Assembly: GCA_017307285.1 (NCBI GenBank)
Contig: JAFKFI010000050.1
Span: forward strand, 23,195 to 87,194
Origin: Alphaproteobacteria bacterium
GTDB lineage: Bacteria; Pseudomonadota; Alphaproteobacteria; Acetobacterales; Acetobacteraceae
DNA: 64,000 nt
Direction: 5' to 3'
Below the pieces are notes generated by a model. It was not told the origin of the DNA. It ran no database searches and saw only the letters and a program-made list of their open reading frames with translations. The stretch's first letter is position 1, and each line of letters starts with the position of its first letter. Below are positions 18,872 to 28,044 of this stretch, one piece after another. The position numbers were made by a program, and so were the translations under genes.

Positions 18872-21220
18872 ATGACCGATGCTCTCGATCCCGACCTTCT
18901 CGCCCGCACGAACGCCTGGTGGCGCGCGGCCAACTACATCTCGGTGGGCCAGGTCTATCTGCTGGACAATCCGCTGCTCCGCGAGCCGCTCAGGATCGAG
19001 CACGTCAAGCCCCGCCTGCTCGGGCATTTCGGCACCGTGCCGGGGCTGAACTTCGTCTATGTCCACCTCAACCGGCTGATCCGGCAGCACGACCTCAACG
19101 TCATGTATGTCTGCGGCCCAGGCCACGGCGCACCTGGCATCCTCGCCAACACCTGGCTGGAGGGCACCTACAGCGACGTCTACCCGGCCGTCCCGCGCGA
19201 CGAGGAAGGGCTGCGAAAGCTGTTCCGCCAGTTCTCCTTCCCCGGCGGCATCCCGAGCCATTGCGCGCCCGAGACGCCGGGCTCCATCCACGAAGGCGGC
19301 GAGCTCGGCTACGCGCTGTCGCACGCCTACGGCGCCGCGTTCGACAACCCCGACCTCATCGTCGCCTGCGTGGTGGGCGACGGCGAGGCTGAGACCGGGC
19401 CGATGGCGACCTCCTGGCACTCCAACAAGTTCCTCAACCCGAAGACCGACGGCACCGTGCTGCCGATCCTGCACCTCAACGGCTACAAGATCGCCAACCC
19501 CACCATCCTCGCCCGCATCAGCCATGAGGAGCTGACGAAACTGTTCGAGGGCTGCGGCTACACGCCCTATTTCGTCGAGGGCGACGATCCCGAGACCATG
19601 CATCGGCTGATGGCGCGAACGCTCGACGAGGTGCTGGCGCAAATCCGCCTGATCCGGCAGAGCCCCGAGGAGCGGCCGCGCTGGCCGATGATCGTGCTGC
19701 GCAGCCCCAAGGGCTGGACCGGCCCGAAATTCGTCGACGGCAAGAAGACCGAGGGCTTCTGGCGCTCCCACCAAGTGCCGATCGCCGACATGAGCAAGCC
19801 GGGGCACTTGGCGCAGCTCGAGGAATGGATGCGCAGCTACCGGCCCGAGGAATTGTTCGACGAGCTGGGGCGCCCGCGTCCCGAGATCGTCGACCTGGCA
19901 CCTGTCGGGCAGCGGCGCATGAGCGCCAACCCGCACACCAACGGGGGAGAACTCCGCCGCGACCTGCGGCTGCCCGACTTCACCTCCTACGCCGTCCCGG
20001 TCGAGCATCCCGGCGGCACGGAGGCCGAAGCCACCTTCGTGATGGGCACCTTCCTGCGCGACATGATGCGCATGAACGAGGCGGAGAAGAACTTTCGCCT
20101 GTTCGGCCCCGACGAGACCGCGTCCAACCGCCTGCAGGCGGTGTTCGAGGCGACCGATCGCGTCTGGGAGGCCGATCTCGTGCCCTATGACGAGCATCTC
20201 GCCCGCGAAGGGCGGGTCATGGAAATTCTCAGCGAGCACACCTGCCAGGGCTGGCTGGAGGGCTATCTGCTCACTGGGCGGCACGGGCTGTTCAGCTGCT
20301 ACGAGGCGTTCATCCATATCGTCGATTCGATGCTCAACCAGCACGCCAAATGGCTGAAGAGCAGCGACGAGATCCCGTGGCGCCGTCCCATCGCCTCGCT
20401 CAACTACCTGCTGACCTCGCATGTCTGGCGGCAGGACCATAACGGCTTCAGCCACCAGGACCCCGGCTTCCTCGACTACGTGATGAACAAAAAGGCCGAC
20501 ACGGTGCGGGTCTATCTGCCGCCGGACGCCAACACGCTACTGTATGTCACCGACCATTGCCTTCGGGGCTGGAACCGCATCAACGTCATCGTCGCGGGCA
20601 AGCAGCCCCAGCCGCAATGGCTCAGCATGGACGCGGCCGTGCGCCATTGCGGCGCCGGCATCGGCATCTGGGAGTGGGCCAGCAACGACCGCGGCGGCGA
20701 GCCCGACGTGGTGATGGCCTGCGCCGGCGATGTCCCCACCCTGGAGACCCTCGCCGCCGTCGATCTGCTGCGGCGACACCTCCCCGACCTGCGCGTGCGC
20801 GTCGTCAACGTGGTCGACCTGATGACCTTGATCCCCGACTACGCGCATCCGCACGGCCTATCGGACCCCGATTTCGACGCGCTGTTCACCCGCGACAAGC
20901 ACGTGATCTTCGCCTTCCACGGCTACCCGACCCTGATCCACCGCCTCACCTACAAGCGCACCAACCACGAAAACTTCCACGTGCGGGGTTATCAGGAGGA
21001 GGGCACCACGACGACGCCGTTCGACATGGTGGTACTCAACGGGCTGGATCGGTTTCACCTGGTCGGCGCGGTGATCGACCGCCTGCCCCAACTCGGCCCG
21101 GCGGCCGCCTATGCCAAGCAGGCGATCCGCGACAAGCTGATCGAGCACCGGACCTGCATCGCCGCGCATGGCAAGGATCTGCCGGAGGTGGCGGACTGGC
21201 ACTGGCCCCAATCCGACTGA
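18872..21220 (+). CDS. xfp: Phosphoketolase (copy 2)
   Basis: A second full-length phosphoketolase of 782 residues with the same motifs as copy 1 ([25 protein letters not shown]). ATG 18872 was chosen over an in-frame upstream start because GGAGG lies nine bases before it and the protein then lines up with copy 1. The two copies are similar along their whole length, but this one is more GC-biased, like the rest of the chromosome. It lies behind a molybdoenzyme gene and has no visible FNR-like box. The two may serve different oxygen or carbon conditions; that is inference. Confidence 0.95.
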   Translation: MTDALDPDLLARTNAWWRAANYISVGQVYLLDNPLLREPLRIEHVKPRLLGHFGTVPGLNFVYVHLNRLIRQHDLNVMYVCGPGHGAPGILANTWLEGTYSDVYPAVPRDEEGLRKLFRQFSFPGGIPSHCAPETPGSIHEGGELGYALSHAYGAAFDNPDLIVACVVGDGEAETGPMATSWHSNKFLNPKTDGTVLPILHLNGYKIANPTILARISHEELTKLFEGCGYTPYFVEGDDPETMHRLMARTLDEVLAQIRLIRQSPEERPRWPMIVLRSPKGWTGPKFVDGKKTEGFWRSHQVPIADMSKPGHLAQLEEWMRSYRPEELFDELGRPRPEIVDLAPVGQRRMSANPHTNGGELRRDLRLPDFTSYAVPVEHPGGTEAEATFVMGTFLRDMMRMNEAEKNFRLFGPDETASNRLQAVFEATDRVWEADLVPYDEHLAREGRVMEILSEHTCQGWLEGYLLTGRHGLFSCYEAFIHIVDSMLNQHAKWLKSSDEIPWRRPIASLNYLLTSHVWRQDHNGFSHQDPGFLDYVMNKKADTVRVYLPPDANTLLYVTDHCLRGWNRINVIVAGKQPQPQWLSMDAAVRHCGAGIGIWEWASNDRGGEPDVVMACAGDVPTLETLAAVDLLRRHLPDLRVRVVNVVDLMTLIPDYAHPHGLSDPDFDALFTRDKHVIFAFHGYPTLIHRLTYKRTNHENFHVRGYQEEGTTTTPFDMVVLNGLDRFHLVGAVIDRLPQLGPAAAYAKQAIRDKLIEHRTCIAAHGKDLPEVADWHWPQSD

Positions 21221-21224
21221 CCAG

Positions 21225-21278
21225 AGTGGCGGACTGAAGTCCGCCCTACTCCGCGCGTAGGGCGGAATTCATTCCGCC
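21225..21278. repeat. Double-hairpin intergenic repeat, copy A (GGCGGA...TCCGCC family)
   Basis: Two hairpin units: GGCGGAC-TGAA-GTCCGCC followed by CTAC, then GTAG with GGCGGAAT-TC-ATTCCGCC. The CTAC/GTAG sequences also pair with each other. It lies between the convergent phosphoketolase and TetR genes, and the second unit encodes the last residues of the TetR protein. Related copies occur at 33831-33878 and 59735-59797. It may act as a bidirectional terminator. Confidence 0.75.
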
Positions 21279-21914
21279 TCGGTCGTCGATGCTAATCGCG
21301 TCGAGCATGGCACCGAGCAGCGTGTCGGCATCATTGCCCGGCGGCAGTGCGCCAAGCAGACCGCCCAGCCGATTGTCGATCAGCAGCACGGAGAAGCCGT
21401 GCACGAGCGACCACAAGGCGGTCGCGCGGGCGATGGTCTGGACCGCCTCTGCGCCACCCTCGGATGGCTGGGCCTGGGCAATGGCGGCGCGCAACGCCTG
21501 CCCGGCCGCCGCCGTTGCATCCCGCAGCGCCGGGCGCGATTGGTCGAGCCGCTCGCTGCGGAACATCAGCGAGAACAGGCTGGGACAAGCCCGGGCGAAC
21601 CCCACATAGGCCTCGCCCATCGCGGTCAAACGCGCATTCGGCTCGTCGCCCGCTGCCTCCATCGCCGCCTCGAAGGCGGCGGCGAGCCGGATGAAGCCGA
21701 CCGCCGCCAGCTCGCTGAGCAGGCCCGTAAGGTCGCCGAAATGATGCGCCGGCGCCGCGTGCGACACCCCGGCCGCCCGCGCGACCGCGCGCAGGGTCAG
21801 CGCCGGGATGCCGCCCTCCTCTAGCAGCTTCTCGGCGGCGGCGAGCAGCGACTCCCGGAGCGCGCCGTGATGATAGCTGGATGATCGGGAACCACGGTCC
21901 GCGGCAGTGCTCAT
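21246..21914 (-). CDS. TetR/AcrR-family regulator
   Basis: A 222-residue repressor-type protein. The N-terminal helix-turn-helix is recognisable (TLRAVARAAGVSHAAPAHHF, residues 40-59), and a helical ligand-binding domain follows. It is divergent from the carotenoid oxygenase gene. A palindrome, ATCTTG-N7-CAAGAT, lies between them at 21975-21993, and a related half-site (ATCTTGAC, 21920-21927) sits just before its own start codon. Control of itself and of the oxygenase operon is inferred from this layout. Its last residues are encoded within an intergenic repeat, so the original stop may have been elsewhere. Confidence 0.85.
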   Translation of the reverse strand: MSTAADRGSRSSSYHHGALRESLLAAAEKLLEEGGIPALTLRAVARAAGVSHAAPAHHFGDLTGLLSELAAVGFIRLAAAFEAAMEAAGDEPNARLTAMGEAYVGFARACPSLFSLMFRSERLDQSRPALRDATAAAGQALRAAIAQAQPSEGGAEAVQTIARATALWSLVHGFSVLLIDNRLGGLLGALPPGNDADTLLGAMLDAISIDDRGGMNSALRAE

Positions 21915-21974
21915 GTTCGATCTTGACGATGGAAAGATTATGTTGACGGCGCCTCGGCCTTGGTGATACGCCTT

Positions 21975-21993
21975 ATCTTGTCAGTGTCAAGAT
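21975..21993. promoter_or_regulatory. Palindromic operator between TetR gene and carotenoid oxygenase
   Basis: Arms ATCTTG and CAAGAT are separated by 7 bases; the similarity extends inward (ATCTTGTCA against ATCTTGACA). It is 18 bases before the carotenoid oxygenase ATG and 61 before the TetR start. The position and symmetry fit a TetR dimer site; binding is not shown. Confidence 0.6.
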
Positions 21994-22010
21994 TAGCTAT
22001 CGGGAGGCGT

Positions 22011-23402
22011 ATGATGGACAGCACCAACCGCGCGCTCACAGGCAATTTCGCGCCGATCAGCTTCGAGGCTGACGCGCCGCATCTGCCCGTCCTCGGCGAG
22101 CTGCCGCGTGGGCTGAACGGCACGCTCTACCGCAACGGCCCCAACCCGCAATTCCCGCCGGCCGATCCGGCGCAACACCACTGGTTCGTCGGCGACGGCA
22201 TGGTCCACGCCTTCACCATCGCGGATGGCCGTGTGTCCTACCGCAACCGCTGGATCCGCACGGGAAAATTCCTCGCCGAGGCCGAGGCCGGCCGCCCGCT
22301 CGGCACTGGCTTGGGACCGCCACCCGAGGGCGTGCCGGACAGCGGCGTGGCCAACACCAACATCCTACTGCACTCCGGCCGCCTCCTCGCCCTGGAGGAA
22401 GGCCACCTTCCCATCGAGCTCGACCCCCGCTCGCTCGCCACGCGCGGCGCGCAGGATTTCGGCGGCGCCATCGAAGGTCCGTTCACCGCCCATCCCAAGA
22501 TCGACCCCATCACCGGCGAGCTGGTGTTCTTCGGCTACTCCTCCGGCGGCCCGCTGGTGCCGCGCATGACCTACGGCACGCTCGACCGCGCCGGCCGCGT
22601 CACCCGCTTCGAGGCGTTCGAGGCGCCTTATTGCAGCATGGTGCATGACTTCGCTGTGACCGACCGGCACGTGCTGTTCCCCATCCTGCCGCTCACCGGC
22701 AGCCTGCCGCGCGCCATGAACGGCGGACCGCCCTTCGCCTGGGAACCAGAACTCGGCGGCCATATCGGCCTCGTTCGCCGCAGCGAGGGCATCGCCTCGC
22801 TGCGCTGGTTCCGCGCCGAGAGCTGCTACGTGTTCCACGTGCTGAACGCCTGGGAGGACGGGGACAAAATCGTCGCCGACGTGATGCAGTACGACGCCCC
22901 GCCGCTCTTTCCGCTGGCGGACGGAACCATGCCCGAAGCCGACCGCTCGGCGCGGCTGGTGCGCTGGACGCTCGACCCGAACGCCGGCACGGACGCGTTC
23001 TCGCGCGCCCAGCTCGATGACCTTCCGGGTGAATTTCCGCGCCTCGACGAGCGCCGGGCCGGCCTCAAGAACCGCTTCGGCACGTTCGTCGCGCGGAGCG
23101 AGCCAGAGGGATCGCCGGACACCATCGCATGGTTCGATCTCGCCGCCGGGCGTCGCACCCTCTACACCCTGCCGGCCGGCGACGCCGCCTCGGAGCCGGT
23201 GTTCGTGCCGCGCGGCCCGGATGCGGCGGAGGGCGATGGTTGGCTGCTCACGATGGCGTGGCGCGCCGCCGAGAACCGTAGCGATCTCATCGTCCTCGAC
23301 ACGGATGGCGTCGATCGCGGCCCGGTGGCGACCGTGCAGCTCGCGCATCGCGTCCCGTTCGGCTTCCACGGCAATTTCGTCGCCGCGGAGAACCTGCCAT
23401 GA
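22011..23402 (+). CDS. Carotenoid oxygenase (RPE65/CCD family)
   Basis: A 463-residue non-haem Fe(II) dioxygenase of the carotenoid/stilbene/lignostilbene cleavage family. The four expected iron histidines can be placed in FTAHPKIDP, VHDFAVTD, YVFHVLNAW and the C-terminal FGFHGNFV. The N-terminus LPRGLNGTLYRNGPNPQF is typical. ATG 22011 (or the next codon, 22014) follows GGGAGG. Substrate could be a carotenoid, apocarotenoid or stilbene; no carotenoid-biosynthesis gene is in the window. It overlaps the next gene by 4 bases and is probably controlled by the divergent TetR protein. Confidence 0.9.
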   Translation: MMDSTNRALTGNFAPISFEADAPHLPVLGELPRGLNGTLYRNGPNPQFPPADPAQHHWFVGDGMVHAFTIADGRVSYRNRWIRTGKFLAEAEAGRPLGTGLGPPPEGVPDSGVANTNILLHSGRLLALEEGHLPIELDPRSLATRGAQDFGGAIEGPFTAHPKIDPITGELVFFGYSSGGPLVPRMTYGTLDRAGRVTRFEAFEAPYCSMVHDFAVTDRHVLFPILPLTGSLPRAMNGGPPFAWEPELGGHIGLVRRSEGIASLRWFRAESCYVFHVLNAWEDGDKIVADVMQYDAPPLFPLADGTMPEADRSARLVRWTLDPNAGTDAFSRAQLDDLPGEFPRLDERRAGLKNRFGTFVARSEPEGSPDTIAWFDLAAGRRTLYTLPAGDAASEPVFVPRGPDAAEGDGWLLTMAWRAAENRSDLIVLDTDGVDRGPVATVQLAHRVPFGFHGNFVAAENLP

Positions 23403-23959
23403 ACATCCTGCTCGGCCTCGCGCCATTCATCGCCTTCTTCGTTCTTGCCCGCTCGATCGGCGCGACGGCCGGCCTTTGGGCGGCAGCGGCGATCGCGGCG
23501 GCGCTGCTGGTGCGCGCCCGGCTGCGCGGCCAAACCGAGGTGAAGGTGCTCGAGGCCGGCGCCGCCGTGCTGTTCGTCGGCCTCGCAGTGATCGCCTCGT
23601 TCCTGCGGCCGGATTGGTCGGTGTTCGCGGTCCGCGTATTCGTCGATCTCGGCTTGGTCGCGATCACGCTCGGTTCGATCCTCATCGGCCGCCCCTTCAC
23701 GCTGCAATACGCCCGCGAGCAGGTGCCGCAAGAGCGGTGGACTCACCCGCTCTTCCTCGCCGCGAACCGGCGGATCAGCGCGGTCTGGGCCTTCGCGTTC
23801 GTCGTGGAGACCGCCTGTAGCGCGCTGATCGCCTGGGTTCCCGGCGTTCCGGCAGCGCTCCCGCTGGTCGCAAACGTGCTGGCTCTGCTGGGCGCCGTCA
23901 TCTTTACCGCGGAGTATCCCAGGCGACTTCGAGCGAGGAGCGCGATCGTCAATCAATAA
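23399..23959 (+). CDS. Integral membrane protein, unknown function
   Basis: A 186-residue protein with five or six hydrophobic segments (residues about 3-18, 24-40, 51-67, 75-95, 127-147, 152-170) and a basic C-terminal tail. Its ATG overlaps the carotenoid oxygenase stop (ATGA), so the two are translationally coupled and likely act together, perhaps by holding or delivering a lipophilic substrate. I do not recognise a family with certainty. Confidence 0.75.
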   Translation: MNILLGLAPFIAFFVLARSIGATAGLWAAAAIAAALLVRARLRGQTEVKVLEAGAAVLFVGLAVIASFLRPDWSVFAVRVFVDLGLVAITLGSILIGRPFTLQYAREQVPQERWTHPLFLAANRRISAVWAFAFVVETACSALIAWVPGVPAALPLVANVLALLGAVIFTAEYPRRLRARSAIVNQ

Positions 23960-24028
23960 GGGGGCAATGGCGGGACCCGGACAGAGCGGGTATTCTCGGA
24001 GCCATCGCAGCTCCGGGAGCTCATCACC

Positions 24029-24955
24029 ATGCCGGTATGCAAATGCTGCGGCGGCCACGCCGAATTCTTCTTGTGCGTCGACAGCTCGCGAACCTGCGAG
24101 GACCGTCACCAGCCACCCTTTCCGCCGAGCGGGATCGGCGTCGACTATGCGCGTTGCGATACGTGCCAGTTTATTTTCACCGAGTACCTCGACAGTCTGA
24201 CCGAAGGCGAGATTGGCTCTCTCATCTACAACTCGGAATACATAAGGGCCGATCCCGAATTCGCGGAGATTCGGCCTGCGCTGGTTGCCGACATGCTGGT
24301 CGACTTGTTTGGGGCGCACCGAACTGCCATCGAGGCACTCGACTATGGCGGCGGTGCCGGCCTGCTCGCGAGATTGGCGCAGGAGCGCGGCTTCGCACGG
24401 TATGACAGCTTCGACCCGTTCTTCGGCGATGAGAACGGCCCCGACCGACAATACGAACTCGTGACGGCGTTCGAGGTCGTCGAGCACAGCCGCGACCCGC
24501 TGGCGACGTTCCAGGAAGCGCTGTCCTATGTGAGGCCGGACGGGGTTCTGTTCTTCACGACGCAACTCCAGCCCTCCGACGTCGGGCCGAACTGGTGGTA
24601 CATCGCGCCTCGCAATGGCCATGTGTCGCTGCATTCGGCGCATAGCTTGCGAGCACTTGCGCAACGGTGCGGGGCTCGGGTGATCTCGCTGTCCGATGCT
24701 GCGCATATCGTATATCGCAAGGCGCGCTCGCCGATCGTGCGGCTGATCCTGCGCGACAGTGCGCGGGCCGCGCTCTACAACGCCTCGCTGCATGGCCGGG
24801 CGGCATTTTCCGCGACCCTCGAACTGGCACGATGCGGGTTTTTCAACGTGGCGTTACATCCGAGAAACATGGCGCGGCTCGCCCTGACCGCGTCCGGCTC
24901 TCCGGCCTGGGCTCGGCACCGGGCGCGCCAGCGCCAGCTTGGCGAACGGCCGTAG
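24029..24955 (+). CDS. Class I SAM-dependent methyltransferase
   Basis: A 308-residue methyltransferase. The N-terminus carries cysteine pairs (CKCC at residue 4, CDTC near residue 44) that resemble the zinc-binding module seen in sugar C-methyltransferases. The SAM-binding GxGxG region reads DYGGGAGLLARLA near residue 110, with TAFEVVEHSRDP (motif II/acidic loop) further on. It starts a run of three genes (methyltransferase, FkbM methyltransferase, GT4), suggesting modification of a surface glycan. The acceptor is unknown. Confidence 0.8.
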   Translation: MPVCKCCGGHAEFFLCVDSSRTCEDRHQPPFPPSGIGVDYARCDTCQFIFTEYLDSLTEGEIGSLIYNSEYIRADPEFAEIRPALVADMLVDLFGAHRTAIEALDYGGGAGLLARLAQERGFARYDSFDPFFGDENGPDRQYELVTAFEVVEHSRDPLATFQEALSYVRPDGVLFFTTQLQPSDVGPNWWYIAPRNGHVSLHSAHSLRALAQRCGARVISLSDAAHIVYRKARSPIVRLILRDSARAALYNASLHGRAAFSATLELARCGFFNVALHPRNMARLALTASGSPAWARHRARQRQLGERP

Positions 24956-25101
24956 GCCGTATAGAGATGCAGGCCCGAACGGGACTGGCGATCCGGAGGA
25001 TGGATGGTGAGCGCAGCGCGCTGGATAGGGCCAGCAGACCCGGAGCGGATCATTCCCGGCGTGGCGAACGCGCGCTCATGCTTGAATGAGTTGCCGGTCA
25101 G

Positions 25102-25884
25102 GTGACGGCGGGCGGCCTCAAGCGCGCCATCGAAGGGCTCGCCGGCCTTGCCGGTATCGAAATTGTCCCGAAATGGCGTGCACCGACCCTCGCGATGGCC
25201 CGGAAGCTATCCCTGCTTTTCGACCATCTGGCGATTTCGAGCGTGATCGATATCGGCGCGAACGAAGGCCAGTACAGGAATTTCCTGCGAAACCAGGTCG
25301 GCTTCACGGGGGCGATCTTCTCGTTCGAGCCCGATCCCGACCTGTCCGACAAGCTCATGCGCCGCGCGGCCGAGGACGCCAAATGGCGCGTGTTCCCATT
25401 CGCTCTTGGACCGGCGGAGGGCGTGCAGCTCTTCAACCGAATGGGCGACAAGCAGTTCAACTCTTTTCACGAGCCAAGCCCTGATCAGCCCGTTCACGTT
25501 AGGATGCAGAACCGAGTGGTCAGCACCGTCCCGGTGACAGTGCGCACGCTTGATGGTGTGGCGGCTGAACTGGGCGAGCTTGGACCCGTCTACGTGAAGA
25601 TCGACACGCAGGGTTTCGACCTCGAGGTTCTGAAGGGCGGCCGCAATGTCATCCGCTCCGCCCTCGCCCTGCAAACCGAAGTATCGTTGCGCCCGGTCTA
25701 TAGCGGCAGCCCCAGTTTCGCGGAATCGATCGCGGCGTTTCAGGCGGAGGGTTTTGCGATCGCGGACCTGTTCATCGTGGCTTCCGACGGGCAGATGCGG
25801 GCCGTGGAATTCGACTGCGTCATGGTCCGCGACCCCGACGCAACGGTCGCGCACACCGGCGCAACGAGCCTGGCGACTGGATGA
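25102..25884 (+). CDS. FkbM-family methyltransferase
   Basis: A 260-residue SAM-dependent O-methyltransferase of the FkbM type. The key motifs are VIDIGANEGQYRNFLR (SAM site, near residue 49), FSFEPDP and VKIDTQGFDLEVLKGG. The start is GTG 25102 with AGGTG just before it. Such enzymes commonly methylate hydroxyl groups of exopolysaccharide or lipopolysaccharide sugars. It lies between another methyltransferase and a glycosyltransferase on the same strand, which supports that kind of role. Confidence 0.85.
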   Translation: MTAGGLKRAIEGLAGLAGIEIVPKWRAPTLAMARKLSLLFDHLAISSVIDIGANEGQYRNFLRNQVGFTGAIFSFEPDPDLSDKLMRRAAEDAKWRVFPFALGPAEGVQLFNRMGDKQFNSFHEPSPDQPVHVRMQNRVVSTVPVTVRTLDGVAAELGELGPVYVKIDTQGFDLEVLKGGRNVIRSALALQTEVSLRPVYSGSPSFAESIAAFQAEGFAIADLFIVASDGQMRAVEFDCVMVRDPDATVAHTGATSLATG

Positions 25885-25933
25885 AATATGCGGGCGCGGA
25901 CGCGGCCGTCCCTCGCAGGAGCCGTGAGGCAAG

Positions 25934-27166
25934 ATGCGCTGTCTGGTGATCACGTCGATCGCCCCGCCCGTCCCGGGAAGGGATGCCCATGCGGCCTACA
26001 AACGGCTCGGAATGTTTGTCAGAACCATGCTGCGCATGGGCGGCAGAATCGAATTCCTCCACTTTGTCTTGGAGAGATTCATGCCTTCGCTGCAGGCGCG
26101 TGATCGTCTCGTCCATGATGCATCGGAATATTGGGGCGCTCCGGTAGAAGTGTCGGTGGCGCCCATCGGACCGCGTCCCGAGTCACTCTGGAACCACTAC
26201 GGCGCGGGCATATTCACGATCTTTGACCAGCCCGACTTTGCCCCATTCTCGGGCACGCCGCAGGTCGCCGCCGTGCGGGATTGCCTGGACCGCAAGCCGG
26301 ACCTGGTGCTCGTGCAGTACCTGGCGGCGATGTGTCCTCTCCTGCGATGCGGCGGGGCATTGCCTCCGACGGTTTTCGATCTCGACAATCTCGTTCACAT
26401 GATGCGCCTGCGTTCGGCGTTTCATCCGCCGATCTGGCCAGGCAAGCTCGTCTACGCGGCGCACGCCCCGGCGATTCTTGCCGCCGAGGGCCGCGGTGCA
26501 GCGCGGGCGCGTGCCACTTGTGTCTGTTCTGAGCTTGACCGCCGGCATTTGCGGCGCCTGGGGCTGCGCTCGAATATTGTTGTCGTCCCCAATGCCGTCC
26601 CGATTCCGGCGAGAACGGCAGGCCGGCCGGCGGAGAAGACGCTGATGTTTATCGGCGTATACGACTATCCGCCGAACGTCGAAGCCGTCGAGTGGCTCAT
26701 TGGACGAGTATGGCCGAGGGTTCGCCAGCGTGTGCCCGATGCGCGCTTACTGATCGCCGGCCGCGGAGGCGAGCACCAGCCGGTTTTTCAGCAGCTGGTC
26801 CCCGGCGTGGAGTTCCTCGGTTTCGTTCCCGACCTCGACGCGCTCTACGCCCGCACCCGCGTCGTCTGCTGCCCGCTGAAGGTGGGCGCCGGAACCCGGA
26901 CCAAGCTCATCGAGGCGGCGGCGTACGGCAAGCCGATGGTCTCGACCCGGCTCGGCGCGGAGGGGCTCGAGTTCGTGCCTGATCGGGAAATCCTGCTCAG
27001 GGACGCTGACGGAGAATTCGCGGATGCCTGCGTCCGGCTTCTCGAGGACGACGCATTGGCCGACAGGCTGGGGTCCGCCGCGCGCGAACGGATGGCTTCG
27101 ATCTACGACATGGCGAAGATCGAAGGGCGGATCGCCGGCCTGATGCGGGAGGCGCTACCGCCCTGA
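25934..27166 (+). CDS. Family 4 (GT-B) glycosyltransferase
   Basis: A 410-residue retaining GT-B glycosyltransferase. The C-terminal donor domain is clear: FIGVYDYPPNVEAVEWL, LLIAGRGG, and the late KVGAGTRTKLIEAAAYGKPMVSTRLGAEGL block with the E-x7-E-like arrangement of GT4. The N-terminal acceptor domain (residues 1-210) is less conserved. Last of the glycan-related run; its stop is 4 bases from the end of a convergent SDR gene. Donor and acceptor cannot be named. Confidence 0.85.
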   Translation: MRCLVITSIAPPVPGRDAHAAYKRLGMFVRTMLRMGGRIEFLHFVLERFMPSLQARDRLVHDASEYWGAPVEVSVAPIGPRPESLWNHYGAGIFTIFDQPDFAPFSGTPQVAAVRDCLDRKPDLVLVQYLAAMCPLLRCGGALPPTVFDLDNLVHMMRLRSAFHPPIWPGKLVYAAHAPAILAAEGRGAARARATCVCSELDRRHLRRLGLRSNIVVVPNAVPIPARTAGRPAEKTLMFIGVYDYPPNVEAVEWLIGRVWPRVRQRVPDARLLIAGRGGEHQPVFQQLVPGVEFLGFVPDLDALYARTRVVCCPLKVGAGTRTKLIEAAAYGKPMVSTRLGAEGLEFVPDREILLRDADGEFADACVRLLEDDALADRLGSAARERMASIYDMAKIEGRIAGLMREALPP

Positions 27167-27169
27167 CCC

Positions 27170-27910
27170 TCACACGTGCTGGCCGCCGTTGATGTGGATT
27201 TCGGCGCCGTTGATGTAGGACGAGGCGTTGGTGCACAGGAAGAAGATCGTCTCCGCCACCTCCGCCGGCTGGCCGAGGCGGCGCATCGGGATATCGTGGT
27301 CGACGATCGTGCTGGTGCCGGGCGACAGGATGGAGGTGTCGATCTCGCCCGGCGCGATGGCGTTCACTCGCACGCCATATTGGCCGAAATCATGCGCCAT
27401 CTCCCGCGTGAGCGCCGCGAGTGCGGCCTTCGACGTGGCATAGGCCATCCCGGCGAAGGGATGCACGCGGGAGCCCGCGATGCTGGTGACGTTGACGATC
27501 GAGCCTTGCGCGGCGCGCAGCTCAGGAAACAGTCCGCGCGCCAGCAGCGCGGTCGAGAACATGTTGACGCGGAATACGTGCTGCAGCAGAGCGGCGTCCG
27601 TCTCCAGGGCGCCGAGACGTGAGCCGTCGGCGCCCTTGGGCGAGATCGCCGCGTTGTTGACCAGCGCGTCGAGTTTCCCGTGATCGAGGCGGGAGCGGAT
27701 GTCCTCGATTGCGGCGGGCATCGCCTCGATATCGGCGAGGTCCATCTGCACGTGATTGCGCTCGCCGCCCTCCCACGGGCACTCCGCCGGGAAGCCGTGG
27801 CGCGAGACGGTCAGCACGCGCCAGCCGGCCTGGGCGAAGCGCTTGACCGTCGCATGGCCGATGCCCCGGCTCGCGCCGGTCAGCAGCAATGTCCGCTGAT
27901 AGTGCTCCAT
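27170..27910 (-). CDS. SDR-family oxidoreductase
   Basis: A 246-residue classical SDR with TGASRGIG (cofactor site, residues 11-18), NNAA, Ser in NVTSIAG and the YATSK catalytic pair, ending in HINGGQHV. ATG 27910 was chosen because the conserved domain begins four residues later and an upstream extension would lie in the divergent promoter region. A second SDR gene starts 134 bases away on the other strand. Substrate unknown. Confidence 0.85.
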   Translation of the reverse strand: MEHYQRTLLLTGASRGIGHATVKRFAQAGWRVLTVSRHGFPAECPWEGGERNHVQMDLADIEAMPAAIEDIRSRLDHGKLDALVNNAAISPKGADGSRLGALETDAALLQHVFRVNMFSTALLARGLFPELRAAQGSIVNVTSIAGSRVHPFAGMAYATSKAALAALTREMAHDFGQYGVRVNAIAPGEIDTSILSPGTSTIVDHDIPMRRLGQPAEVAETIFFLCTNASSYINGAEIHINGGQHV

Positions 27911-28044
27911 CGCCCGCGATCCCCGATCTTGCCGGCAAGCATATAGCAAGCCACGGCCCGCCTCGCGCCCGGTTTCCTGTTTCTCTCGCTGGCCGACCGG
28001 GCCATGCTGCGCCGACGCGGCCCGCCATCTCAGAGGAAGTTTCG

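Noticed and set aside
18803..20455. Long open frame (about 550 residues) antisense to phosphoketolase copy 2
   Set aside because: Arginine-, alanine- and valine-rich shadow of a highly conserved gene in GC-rich DNA; no domain recognised. The sense frame is a full enzyme.
27889..28044. 52-residue N-terminal extension of the SDR at 28045
   Set aside because: Low-complexity Pro/Arg/Ala sequence overlapping the divergent SDR start; ribosome-binding site fits ATG 28045.
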